Both the position numbers and the translations under genes were made by a program. From positions 132,233,422-132,297,421 of the forward strand of contig OY754329.1 in NCBI GenBank assembly GCA_963573305.1: DNA of 64,000 nucleotides. The letters are read 5' to 3'. Within the stretch, counting starts at the first letter, position 1. Each line of letters opens with the position of its first letter. Of the stretch, positions 33,405 to 43,030 are shown one piece after another. The stretch comes from Pyrrhosoma nymphula (taxonomy: Eukaryota > Arthropoda > Insecta > Odonata > Coenagrionidae). The notes beneath the pieces are model-generated. The model worked only from the letters and a program-made list of their open reading frames with translations, did no database searches and was not told where the DNA came from.

Positions 33405-34870
33405 GATGTATCCGGCCACGCGTTGCTGTGGCTCAGTCTGGTTAAATGGAAAAGAAAGATAAGAGAAAGCACACGTTTCTATAATTTTTAATTTCACAAT
33501 GCTTGTGGGTATGCAATATTTTTTGTTGTTCCATTGTCTGTGCAGATATAGAGATTGTCTGGTTGACCATCTCCAGAACACGCAACATATAATTGTCCAT
33601 ATGAGAAGAAATCTGTGTCTATTTCTAAACTGCACAATTCTAAAGATTGGCCCTGTGTTTTGTTTATGGTGATTGCAAACGCCAACCGAATTGGCAAATG
33701 CAATCTCTTAAATTGAAATGGCATATCCGTTGGAATCATAGGAATGCGAGTAATTAGGACATCTTCACCTTTGAAAGGGCCTGTCAAGATTGTTGCTTCT
33801 ACGACGTTGCTCATTAATTATTTTACTGCAAGCCGCGTACCGTTGCAAAGCTTTGGCTGGTTGATATTTCGCAACATGATAATTGGCACGCTTCATCTGC
33901 TTCCACATCTAAATTGTGTCAACGAACTTGTATGTGACTACCTCGCTTTTAATTTTAGACTGAATAATATTGATAAGTTCATAGACGTCTTTGTTCTTGG
34001 AAGCAAGAATAGCTCATTCACTCAGCCAATTGTGATTCTTATAATTGGTTTGAATATTGGGAAATACTTTTTCAACCAATTCTTCTTTTGAAGTCACTAA
34101 ATTGCAGAAGTTATGAGAAAGTGAAATTCGTCCTGAGGTCAGAACAACCGGCACCTTTCCGTTCCCAATTTCCAGCAAATGATGTGAGAATATCTCAATT
34201 GACAGATCGTTTTGCAGCTGGACGGGTATATTTGTAGTTAATTTCAACGTCCTAACGTGTCGCCACAAAGTAGTGTATTTCAGGAAAGCATTTATTTCAA
34301 CCGCTGGTGTCGATCGAGGAATTACTGGTAATGCTTGCCTGAAATCTTCTCCAAGCATGATTAATGCGTTCCCAAATGGTCTGGTGTTTCCACGCAAATC
34401 TTGCAATGATCGATGAAGAGCCTCGAACGATTTTTTGTGGACCGTTGTGCATTAATCCCAAAAAATAAGTTAGCATTTCTGCAAAACTTTTCCCATGCCG
34501 AATGCTTTGGAAATGTTGCACGTGGGAGTTTCAATGAATTGCATGTTCAATGTCAATGTCAAAGCGGGATGAGCAGTTCTTCCACCTGGTAGCAATTTCA
34601 CAGCACGACGACGCGACGCAAAAGCTAAGGCTATATCATTTTGGTATGGAATTACAGCCAGAGTCAATCTAATTAGGAACGTTTTACCAGTTCTTCCTGG
34701 CGCATTGAAGAAGAAGATTTCTCCAACCACGTTATTGACAGTTTGAATTATTTTATGGTAAATACCTTTTTGCTCAAGCGTTTGCTTAGGAATATTTAAT
34801 TGTACATAATTCGAGGCATGATTCAATAAAGGGACAGTGAAAGATATTATTTTAAAGTATATGTACATTT
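33405..34870 (-). pseudogene. Helitron Rep/helicase remnant: Pif1-like helicase domain
   Basis: On the minus strand the helicase motifs appear in order. Walker A reads APGRTGKTFL (34470-34868; the usual GG is GR). A decayed Walker B gives IFWD, a stop, then CTTVHKKS. Next come GEDFRQALPVIPRSTP, LKLTTNIPVQLQNDLS, IGNGKVPVV and the conserved FPNIQTNYKNH (34014-34406). Finally FAITINKTQGQSLELCSLEI and FSYGQLYVACSG (33494-33814) correspond to helicase motifs V and VI. There are two in-frame TAA stops near Walker B, a further stop and frameshift near 34010-33830, and an internal loss of roughly 25-30 codons before LRNINQPKLCNGTRLAV. The N-terminal HUH Rep domain is absent. The minus-strand 3' flank contains GCAACGCGTGGCCGG near 33408-33425, a possible Helitron 3' hairpin region, but a clean CTRR end is not demonstrable. 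Confidence 0.92.
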
Positions 34871-35084
34871 TTTATGCCACATATGATCCCTCGGGTCGGA
34901 TTTTATAAAGTCCAGATAGCGTCAAACGTACGTTGATGTAGCCTTTTCGTTTATTAGATTTAAATGAGAGTTCGGGCTTCGTTTATTATATCATAATGTT
35001 GGTTAACCGATGCGAGCAATATCGATGGAAGCATATTAATTACAGTTATCATGCTGAAACAGTATTTTATCAGATGAATTCAAC
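34871..35084. other. Short non-coding gap
   Basis: Possibly Helitron-derived upstream sequence (minus), but no Rep motif is readable. Confidence 0.4.
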
Positions 35085-35220
35085 TCTTTCAGGCGTAACT
35101 TTGTGGAAGTTCATTTCGAATTATGACAAGTCCAACTATGTTTCAATCCACAGAGTTTTTTATTGGTACAACGAGATTCAACTCTACGGCGTCATCATCA
35201 GGTACCTCATCAAGTACATT
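35085..35220 (-). repeat. Foldback-family repeat with hammerhead-like core
   Basis: On the minus strand: GGTAC, CTGATGA (plus 35195-35201), T, a degenerate hairpin, GAAT (degenerate GAAA), CTCGTT, then GTACC (plus 35165-35169). The GGTAC and GTACC arms pair to form a 5-bp helix. Downstream it reads AATAAA, then CTTCCACAAAGTTACGCCTG, which is the same order as at 55313-55440. The core is decayed relative to 55313-55351. A second isolated CTCCACAAAGTTACTTA motif lies at 35515-35531. Confidence 0.55.
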
Positions 35221-36552
35221 TTATCAGATATTATAAAACCGGAACTTATGGTATTACTTGTTGTTAGATGGAAATGCCACAGACATATCGATACTTGTGT
35301 AAATGATTAATATTGACGTTAGTTTGTATAGTTAGGTTTCATTCAATATTTTTCAAATGAAGAAAATAAATGTTCACGCCAATGCTTATTACTAACGATT
35401 TATAATTCTTCAGAATTATTTTCAACTAAACCTTTATCAGAAGGAACGGAAAGTTTCATTCCATAAAGCAACTGTTAACGATGAAATGCGTAGCACTAAA
35501 AACTGGCTTGTGACTCCACAAAGTTACTTACTCGTGACATAAAGAGTTCTCATTTGGTCTTCCTGTGAGGAAAAATGTGCAATGAGTTCTCTTGTATGCA
35601 TTTGCATAACTGTACCCTTCTTCTTCCGTTTTTCTCCAAGATTCTTGCAGGAAAAGCAGCTAAATGGCGAGAATAGTAGGAATTGCCGAGAGGGATTCAA
35701 TGAAGACAAGAGGGCGATGAGGGGATGGTGAGATGGAGGGAACGTGGAGACGTGCACCGTGAGGAAAACAAAAACGAAACTAAATTAGTCTTAAGACGTC
35801 GGCCCTTTTGCGGTGTTTGTGGTCAGTAGCGGCGGAAGAAGGAGTAAAAAGGTCTTCCCTTTTTCTCTCCTCGTTTGTTGAGTCACCGTTTTTGTGGTAT
35901 CTTGCAGTTCCTTCTTTTTCACTCCCTCATTTATTGCTACTTGAGTTTCCTACCTTTTCTCTCCCGCGAACAAAATCAACGCGCCGTGGTGCGCATTCGC
36001 AATTATCGCGTCGCTTCCTTTTTTTCCCGCCTCCACCACGCTCCCCATTCCCCATCCTCTCCCCTGCATCTTCCTTCGTTTGTCGCCCTTGTCGCATGAT
36101 TCGTTCGCGCCACTCGTAATTACTAACACTGGGTGCCACCGCTTATTTGCGCGTCCCTTAATGCCGGAAATTACGTCGGACATTGGGGAACATTTCGAGC
36201 TAAAGTGTCGGTTGTGAAACCATTTGAGGACTCACGCGTAGGATAACGGGAGGGAAATCTCGTGATTACTCGTGTCTGTCGCCGGGATCGTTCAACTTTA
36301 TCTGTTCAAAAATGATCATAATCCTAATGGAAGTATTTGAGACTCCCGATGTGGTTCGTATAGATCTCTCTGTAATGATCGTAGTCATGATTGATAAAAT
36401 CATTTGCGCTGGTAATATTAGCATCCGTTATAATTAGGTAAATGAATCTTTTGGCATTTGGACAAATTATGTGACCCAACCAAGGGAGACCATGTATACA
36501 TTGTGTTTCACGAGGAATCAGCGTAATTTCTGGAGGTGATAGGGGATGTGAT
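35221..36552. other. Non-coding stretch with pyrimidine-rich patch
   Basis: Bases 35800-36120 are C/T-rich with overlapping frames on both strands (35808-36119, 35927-36183 minus). No domain seen. Other short frames (35524-35757 minus, 36324-36584 minus) are unassigned. Confidence 0.5.
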
Positions 36553-37533
36553 ATCCCAGTGGGGATAGACCATGTAGAAGACATTTATGAACTAATTCAA
36601 AAGTATTCCACGACTGAATTATCCTGAGCATACAAACACAGAACGTTCATTGTATGTTCAAGTGTGAACTATTAATTTGAGACTGTTCATAGATCGTTCA
36701 TTTCCAGTCCACGAAGAATAATTAAAAAATGGTCCCTGGTTGAACATTTGAAGATCATCTTTAAATCATGTATATTTGAATTTTCTAACGACAATGTTCA
36801 TTCTACATTCTAGGAATATTCGTGGTGATGTTTAGTTTAAACAAAGAGCAATGTCGAAATAATTTCATAGATTTTATTTTGACTTGTGTTTCCGGCTCTG
36901 AATTTTTGGCTTGCCGGCTCCAGAGTCGTGTGTTCGGCGTGTTAAATTTTGTCCTGTGATATTATTTCCATATATACTTATTACGTGGTTTCGAGTGTCT
37001 CAGTAATGCTGACATCATATTCATCCTATATGATTGCATAGGTTTCAATTAATCAATGCCAAAAAGCAGTTATCGTGATTTGATGGTATTTTCTCCAACT
37101 ATCACGGCATTTACATTTAAAAATTAATTACAGTTACATTGGGGCACGGGAGTGTCTAGGTGAATAACACTTACATCGAGTGCCTTTAGTTGCGAGTATA
37201 GGTAGATACAGGTAGACATGAGTTAAAAGGAGTATATTCCGATGGGTAGGAGGAGATATGCCGTTTCTATGGTATAAGTAGACATTGTGATTCTATGATA
37301 GTAATCTTCGGAGATAAATAAACCTTTTACGTATAGGGAATCATCTAAGTAGAAAATTATTTGAACAATCTATGAAGTTTTCCAATTAATATTCTTTGCG
37401 TGTATTCTAAAAAGTCTATGAGTGCCATTTGCACGTTCAATAAATGTTCTTCACGAATGATCTTTGATCATTTTAATAGTGTTCAAGGAACGTTCTTTGA
37501 CCATATTTTAAACAATAAATTCCCCACTGGGAT
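36553..37533. mobile_element. 981-bp non-autonomous element with 13-bp terminal inverted repeats
   Basis: ATCCCAGTGGGGA (36553-36565) is the exact reverse complement of TCCCCACTGGGAT (37521-37533). The subterminal regions on both sides are rich in the palindrome GAACGTTC and its variants near GTTCA/TGAAC (for example around 36645, 36690, 37440, 37490), as expected for repeated protein-binding sites near transposon ends. The interior has no ORF of note. A partial inverted copy with the same end lies at 16615-16906. Target-site duplication is ambiguous (AT or TAT/ATT), so the superfamily cannot be assigned. Confidence 0.7.
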
Positions 37534-38339
37534 TTAAAGCATTTTTTTTACTAAATGGACATGGGGTTGAAATACCTTCGGTACGGAACTATGGTAACGC
37601 AAAAATATTATGAAGCACATTAGCAGTTTCCTTGAAAAGCCAAATTACGTTGACCTAAACCGATTGAAGAGAACTGAAATTTGTCTCGCTGGTGTATGGG
37701 AAATGAATGATTCCTGCAATATTGACACACTTATGGTAGCTTTTATTTTAAAGGTGTCACCGAAATTTGGTGTTTTTATAGCTACTGCAAAATATGCTGG
37801 ATAAAATGTTTGTTTGTAATTAAGAAGCTGCCATCCCGGGTATATTGCACAAAAAATGCTTGTAATCACACACAATCACATCCACAAATTTCGCAGATTC
37901 GTCCTGAATCTCCTTTAAACCTATATCACTGGGGAAAATTCAAAAGTAACTAATTTCGCACTCACGGGCACGGGTGATATGATATAAACCTTCGGGATGA
38001 GTTTCTCAGTTAAAAAATAATTTTACTTGACCAGAATTCAAATCCAGAATTCGAAAATGCCAGTTTCACCACAAAGATATCTCAGGCTCTGTATGTGTGT
38101 ACGTTCTTCATGGTGATTTATGATTTATATCTCTTCATCTATGCCCAAGGCTGCGTACCAAGTCGTTATGCATTTTTCGCTGTGATAATGGAGCAAAACC
38201 TTTGTCGTTACAACGCGTTGGTTTTGTTCTCCGCGAGAGTGACTTATCAAGCACGGCAAAGTTTCCTGTCCCACATTTTGGACTGGAGACGAAAACATCT
38301 ACTTCACTTAAACTCCCGCTAAAATTAGTCTTGCATCAA
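37534..38339. other. AT-rich non-coding stretch
   Basis: Short frames 37610-37804 (plus), 37645-37875 (minus) and 38095-38322 (plus) without recognisable domain. Confidence 0.5.
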
Positions 38340-38870
38340 GATGGCTGATAGGTGATGCTGGCTCACACAGCCTACCGGCGATTGGGATATCCGGGTTCAA
38401 AGCTAGGTCAAGTAAATGAGTTTTTCATGGCAAATTTCATCCCTTTGATATATGATCATCGCCTGATAGATGTGGTCTAGTAGGAGCTCTAATTAGAGTG
38501 CTTACTCGTGCCTGAACCGTACTTATTCCACAGAGGAAACATCACTCACCTTGACCAGGAATTGAACCCGGATCCTTCGATATCGCACCTCGAGTGTTTT
38601 AGAAAGTTAAGCTACCTAAAGCTAAGTAAGATATTGCGGTATTACAACCGATCAGTAATTGGGAGATTCAGGCTTGAATTCTGTTAAAGTTAAGCAATTT
38701 TTGCATGGCGAATTTTATCCCTTTGGTGTATTCCTACCATGTGTATAAATGAGGGAGTGTACTCAATCCATCCCCTGATATATGTGATCTGTTACGGGCT
38801 CTAATGAGAGAGGGAGGGTTATAAAGGGTCTCGCCTGAACCCCACTTATTCGACCCACACGTAGATAATA
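38340..38870. mobile_element. Cluster of tRNA-like SINE units in alternating orientation
   Basis: Unit 1 (plus, 38340-38535) has a B-box-like CCGGGTTCAAAGCT at 38392-38405. Unit 2 (minus, about 38536-38630) reads GGATCCGGGTTCAATTCCTGG on the minus strand, with AGCTTAACTTTCTAAAACAC as A-box region. Unit 3 (plus, about 38640-38860) has GATTCAGGCTTGAATTC as a decayed B box. Units 1 and 3 share a body: CATGGC.AATTT.ATCCCTTTG, then GAT.TATGTG.TCT, GGGCTCTAAT or GAGCTCTAAT, and CGTGCCTGAACCGTACTTATTC or CTCGCCTGAACCCCACTTATTC. Boundaries are approximate. Confidence 0.6.
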
Positions 38871-40611
38871 GTTTCGCCGTTCTTTGGTCACGTAGAATGG
38901 AGTATTGAAGTTGGTGAAAGTAGAACGTTTTAGAGGTTGGTAAGATTGAGTCACGTTATTGATGGGATGAGACCACGCGGATGGTGGGCGGTCTCCGGGT
39001 GAGAAAGGGCTATTGTTTCCGGAGTGCGAAATGCTCACCAGCCATTGGTTAGGATGAGGAGGAGAATGAAGCCTGGTGCGTTCCGAAGACCACCGGCTAA
39101 GTCGAGGAGTCTATACCTCCCATCGGGAGGCAGCCATCAAGAATATAAGGATGGGTTGCATTTGAGGTGAAGGAGTCGAATATCACGAAATGAAAAGAAC
39201 AGATGAGGTAGGAAGTGAGAGATAAGAGGAAGGTTGGGTCCGCTGATCATTATTTGATGATGGAAATACAAAAGGCTGAATTGACCCGTTTCACAGTTTT
39301 CTTAAGGATTACTACTAATTTTGACATCTGGAGTGACCTTAGGTTAACAAAAGTAAAATCTCATGCGCAAACGCATAGTTCCATTTAGTATTAGCGGCAC
39401 AGATTAAATATCCCAACACTGCATTTTTTTTGTTCTGGCTGGAATAAATATTTCTTTTATATGCTTTACTTATTGCTGGAAAAATATTTTTTTCATACGT
39501 GCAGTATTTTTTAGCTATTTTATTATTTTGTTTTAGACTTTTAGCTAACAACTAAAGAAAAGCAAATCCAATTGATTGAACCATCACGTCCTAAGTTTCT
39601 ATGCTGCGCATCATCCTCGGGTGGAATAAATTAAACTTACTGTGGAATTGCAATGTTTTCTTTCATCCAAATAATGAAGGAATTCCATTCAGTAAAGCCT
39701 ACCGTTTGCCATTTTGTTATTTGCATTTTCCATTGAATTCTGTTGCTTTATTACACCATAACACAAACATTACGTCTTCATGAAAGAACAGAAATCCACC
39801 CCTCGAAAGTAAAAACATTATATTACGTCGTCGCCGATGACGCCATATGTACCGCTGTCGCGCCGGGTCGGTAGATACCGGTTTTGTTGGTGTGTTTAAT
39901 TAATGTATATTTTGTCCAAGAATCATTTTTATTAATGATGGTTTTGAAGTGAGTCAATTTTTTGTGAACAACACAGACAGATTTCTGTTATATTTTGAAT
40001 AAATACACATGTGTTTAACTCATTGTATGCAATCAGTTTTTTATCATAATCAAATAACTTTGATGGAATCTTGTTAAGTTAGTTTGATAGCCTATTTAAT
40101 TTTTTTCAGCAGCGGCAAATTTTTAAAGTTGATATTTAATGTTGTTGAGCAATGTGACTAACATTGGACATGTAAATAAATAGAGACGTATTTATATAAT
40201 ATTTCGTATGCAGAAGATTAAAGGAAAGGATAGGTATCGCTTAGTACTGGACGATCACAGCGATGGTGCGGAGATAATAAGATGACCAATTCCAGTTGAA
40301 AACTTAGAAAGGACTACGAATCGACTTATTGACCTTCACAATAAAATAACGCATTAAAAAATTAGCCTATTTTGTCTGGAATTTTAAAAAGTTTGCCTTG
40401 AAAAGTCTTGAAAAAGTCTTGAATTTCTTTTTCATATATTAGTAGACACCATGTAATATATTTTATGAATTTTACTTTTAACAACCTAATTGATATGTAT
40501 TCTATAATTGAGACACTAGTTCAATATAAAATATTTAACATTAATTTTTAAATTAAATATTAAGTTATTACATATATGACTTCCCCTTTCTCAATTTTTA
40601 ATTTCTAGGGC
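38871..40611. other. Mostly AT-rich non-coding stretch
   Basis: Bases 38871-39250 are purine-rich with a small hairpin CCTCCC/GGGAGG near 39117-39131. The rest is AT-rich, with nothing recognised. Confidence 0.55.
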
Positions 40612-40802
40612 CCTAAATAGTTTGCAGGCCCTATTGAGCCTAAAACGTCTAATGGATAAGACAGCACTGCTTATTGGTAGGTAATCGTTCATTCTTCGAA
40701 TTAGTTCAGCCCTTAATTATTTGCAGGCCCTAGACGTTGAGCCTAAAATGACTAATAGACGAAAGAGCACTGTTTATTGGTAGTTAATCGTTCATTCTTC
40801 GA
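40612..40802. repeat. Two-copy tandem repeat, about 100-bp period
   Basis: Unit 1 (about 40612-40702) and unit 2 (about 40711-40802) share GCCCTAAATAG/GCCCTTAATTA, TTTGCAGGCCCTA, TTGAGCCTAAAA, GA.AGCACTG, TTATTGGTAG and AATCGTTCATTCTTCGAA. The unassigned 62-codon minus frame 40792-40980 begins just beyond; no domain recognised. Confidence 0.85.
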
Positions 40803-40939
40803 ACACTGCTGTCGGTTTTTGTAATGATACATTCCGAATACGTGCTACTTTGGCCTTAGTGTCCGGATCCTCTAATGTACAAGCGATTTTAGTTAAAGAA
40901 CTTTGAAAAGCTTTTTTATATTTTTTCCGACAAACATCG

Positions 40940-41310
40940 AGGCCGTCGAAAATAGCTTTCGTGCCGAGTGCCACTTGCATGTGTCAATTAAGGCGAAGTG
41001 TTCAATGCTGTTGGCGAGACTCAAGACGCCGCGATAAACATGGGAGGGCGCAAGGTGGAATGGGGCTCCCAGGCCTCCTCGCCCATGCGCGCAGCTCTTT
41101 GCCTCCTCCTTCGTCAACCTCACTTCGCTTCGCGCTCGTCTTTTTTTTATTTCCAGCCACGTCATCGGAGGATGCCACGTCGTTCAATTTTTTCCTGCGA
41201 TTTATCGGGAGGGAAACTGAGGATAGAATGGAAGGAGGGCATCGATTTCATCGCCATAGCTTGGCAATAACGTTTTTTTTCGGGCGCGTGCCCGATGAAG
41301 TAGTCGTTAA
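40940..41310. other. GC-rich island with an unassigned 146-codon plus frame
   Basis: The plus frame 40961-41401 is basic and low-complexity in places; overlapping frames on both strands (40893-41165 minus, 40998-41270 plus) argue that it is compositional. No domain, signal peptide or splice pattern recognised. Confidence 0.35.
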
Positions 41311-42418
41311 AATTGAGAGGAACAGAATAAAAAATATATGTAGACGTTTAAGATATTTTTTTCCGAAAAAGAGGAGTAAAAATCATCTCGATCCCTTATA
41401 GGTTTACGGTTTGATCCGACGTGTGGCGTTTTTTTTCTATTTATTTACCTGCTTTTTTTGGCTCAACGAATCTGTGCGATCTCCACCACTCCACATGGGG
41501 TGAAATATCACCTTGAGGTTTTTCTGGTTGAAGAGATTCTTTAGAGGCATTCTATTGCGACAATTGATTTAGTAAGCTGTAAATATGGCTGTAAAAATCG
41601 GTCGTCGCTTTCCACGTATCCTTCCAGCGTGACCTGTCGCAGATAATTCCGAATGAAAAATGGGAAATGGACAGTCGCCCTTTCATTTTGAAGAAGGGCT
41701 TAAAGTTGATAAGACTTTGTTGTAAAACCGTTAAAAACGAAACATATTTTTTCTTTTTTATGTTTTAGTGTTTGACTCAATGTCACTTTGAGCTCGATGT
41801 GCTGTGTGCGAACATTGTGAATGATACCATTTATTGAGAAAGGAACGGAGTATATACATGAATTAAATTTTCCTGGGATTAACATTAGTGAAGTACATTT
41901 ATATACTTACAGCACCTACTATATCTCCTTGCACCTATCAGTTATTTTGTGGCCGAGAAATCAGGTGAAATTTTCCCGACAGTAATTATGGCTAACTGCT
42001 GTCATTGATTGGTTATTTTACAATTGAGTGTAATAGACACCCGCCTCGAAATGAATAAAAATACCGCTTCCTCGCAAGAACAAGTTCAATGATCAAGTGA
42101 AACGTCTTTGGACGGCTTAAATTATGCCCTATATTACGTACTCAACATAATGTACTTCCTGGCGTACAAGGACTTTTGCTGGATTAAAGATCCTGAGATG
42201 TGGGATTAACACGTTTGGGCTCACGTTTAGTGCCCTCCTCATATCCGCGGGAGAAAGCGATTGGATTTCCGCAATCTTTCACCTTTCATTTACCTACCCA
42301 TCCTACCTTGATGCTCACTACCAATTTATTAGCCACATGTCCCGTGACAAAAACCTACGTTGTCTCCATACGGTGTCAACCAATACCTTCCCGCCGTTTT
42401 ATGAGTATGGCAAAAGAT
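41311..42418. other. AT-rich non-coding stretch
   Basis: No gene or repeat recognised. The last ~200 bases adjoin the Ty3/gypsy remnant, and no long terminal repeat is evident. Confidence 0.5.
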
Positions 42419-42920
42419 CTAATCAATTTGCCGCACGTGATAGGGGGTCATCCGTCCTACATGCACGGTATCTATTATACCTTTTATGACTCCTACCTCG
42501 TAGGTCACCGGGCATAATTTACTAATCACTTTATACGGACCATAGTATTGTGGAAGTAGTTTTTCGCTCTTTCCCACCTTACGTGTGGGCGTATATATCC
42601 GTACTAGATCGCCGGGTTGGAAGGTGACGTCACGCCGTGTAACATTGTAAAGTTCCACTTTCTTCACTTGGCGATCCTCCAACCTTTGGAGGGCGGCCTT
42701 TTTTGCCTTCTCCCACCCTGCTCGAGCGTCTACTTCGTTGTCTGACCCTTGTGCTAGTCCTACTTCTGGTGGTAGGACCGCCTCTGGCGCATTCACTAGG
42801 AAGTACGGCGTCTCTCCCAGCGTTCCTTGTTTTCCCGTATTGTACGCAAAAGTTACCTGCGGGAGGAAGACATCCCAATCCGTTCTTTCGGAATGGACGA
42901 CTGGAAGTGGGTGGAGCATA
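42419..42920 (-). pseudogene. Ty3/gypsy LTR-retrotransposon integrase C-terminus
   Basis: The minus frame 42419-43030 has, from about codon 45, the end of an integrase core (DWDVFLPQVTFAYNT) followed by the linker and the C-terminal domain. In that domain FQPGDLVRIYTP and LLPQYYGPYKVISK form the GPY/F module that follows the core in Ty3/gypsy integrases, ending TYEV and MTPYHVRQID before a stop. The upstream catalytic core, RNase H, RT and gag, and the LTRs, are not visible. The first ~40 codons of the frame (42920-43030) do not look like integrase. It is a truncated, inactive fragment; the frame itself is intact, suggesting it is younger than the LINE scraps. Confidence 0.9.
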
Positions 42921-43030
42921 GAACTTTCTTTATCATGCTGTAGGTGGCTGTGTTCGAGTTGTGGGAAACATCGCGAGCCCTCACTGTTTACTGGTAGAAA
43001 CAGGTTGGTAACAGTAACTTGTAATAACAT

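Noticed and set aside
40961..41401. 146-codon plus-strand open frame as a host gene
   Set aside because: GC-rich island with overlapping frames on both strands and no domain.
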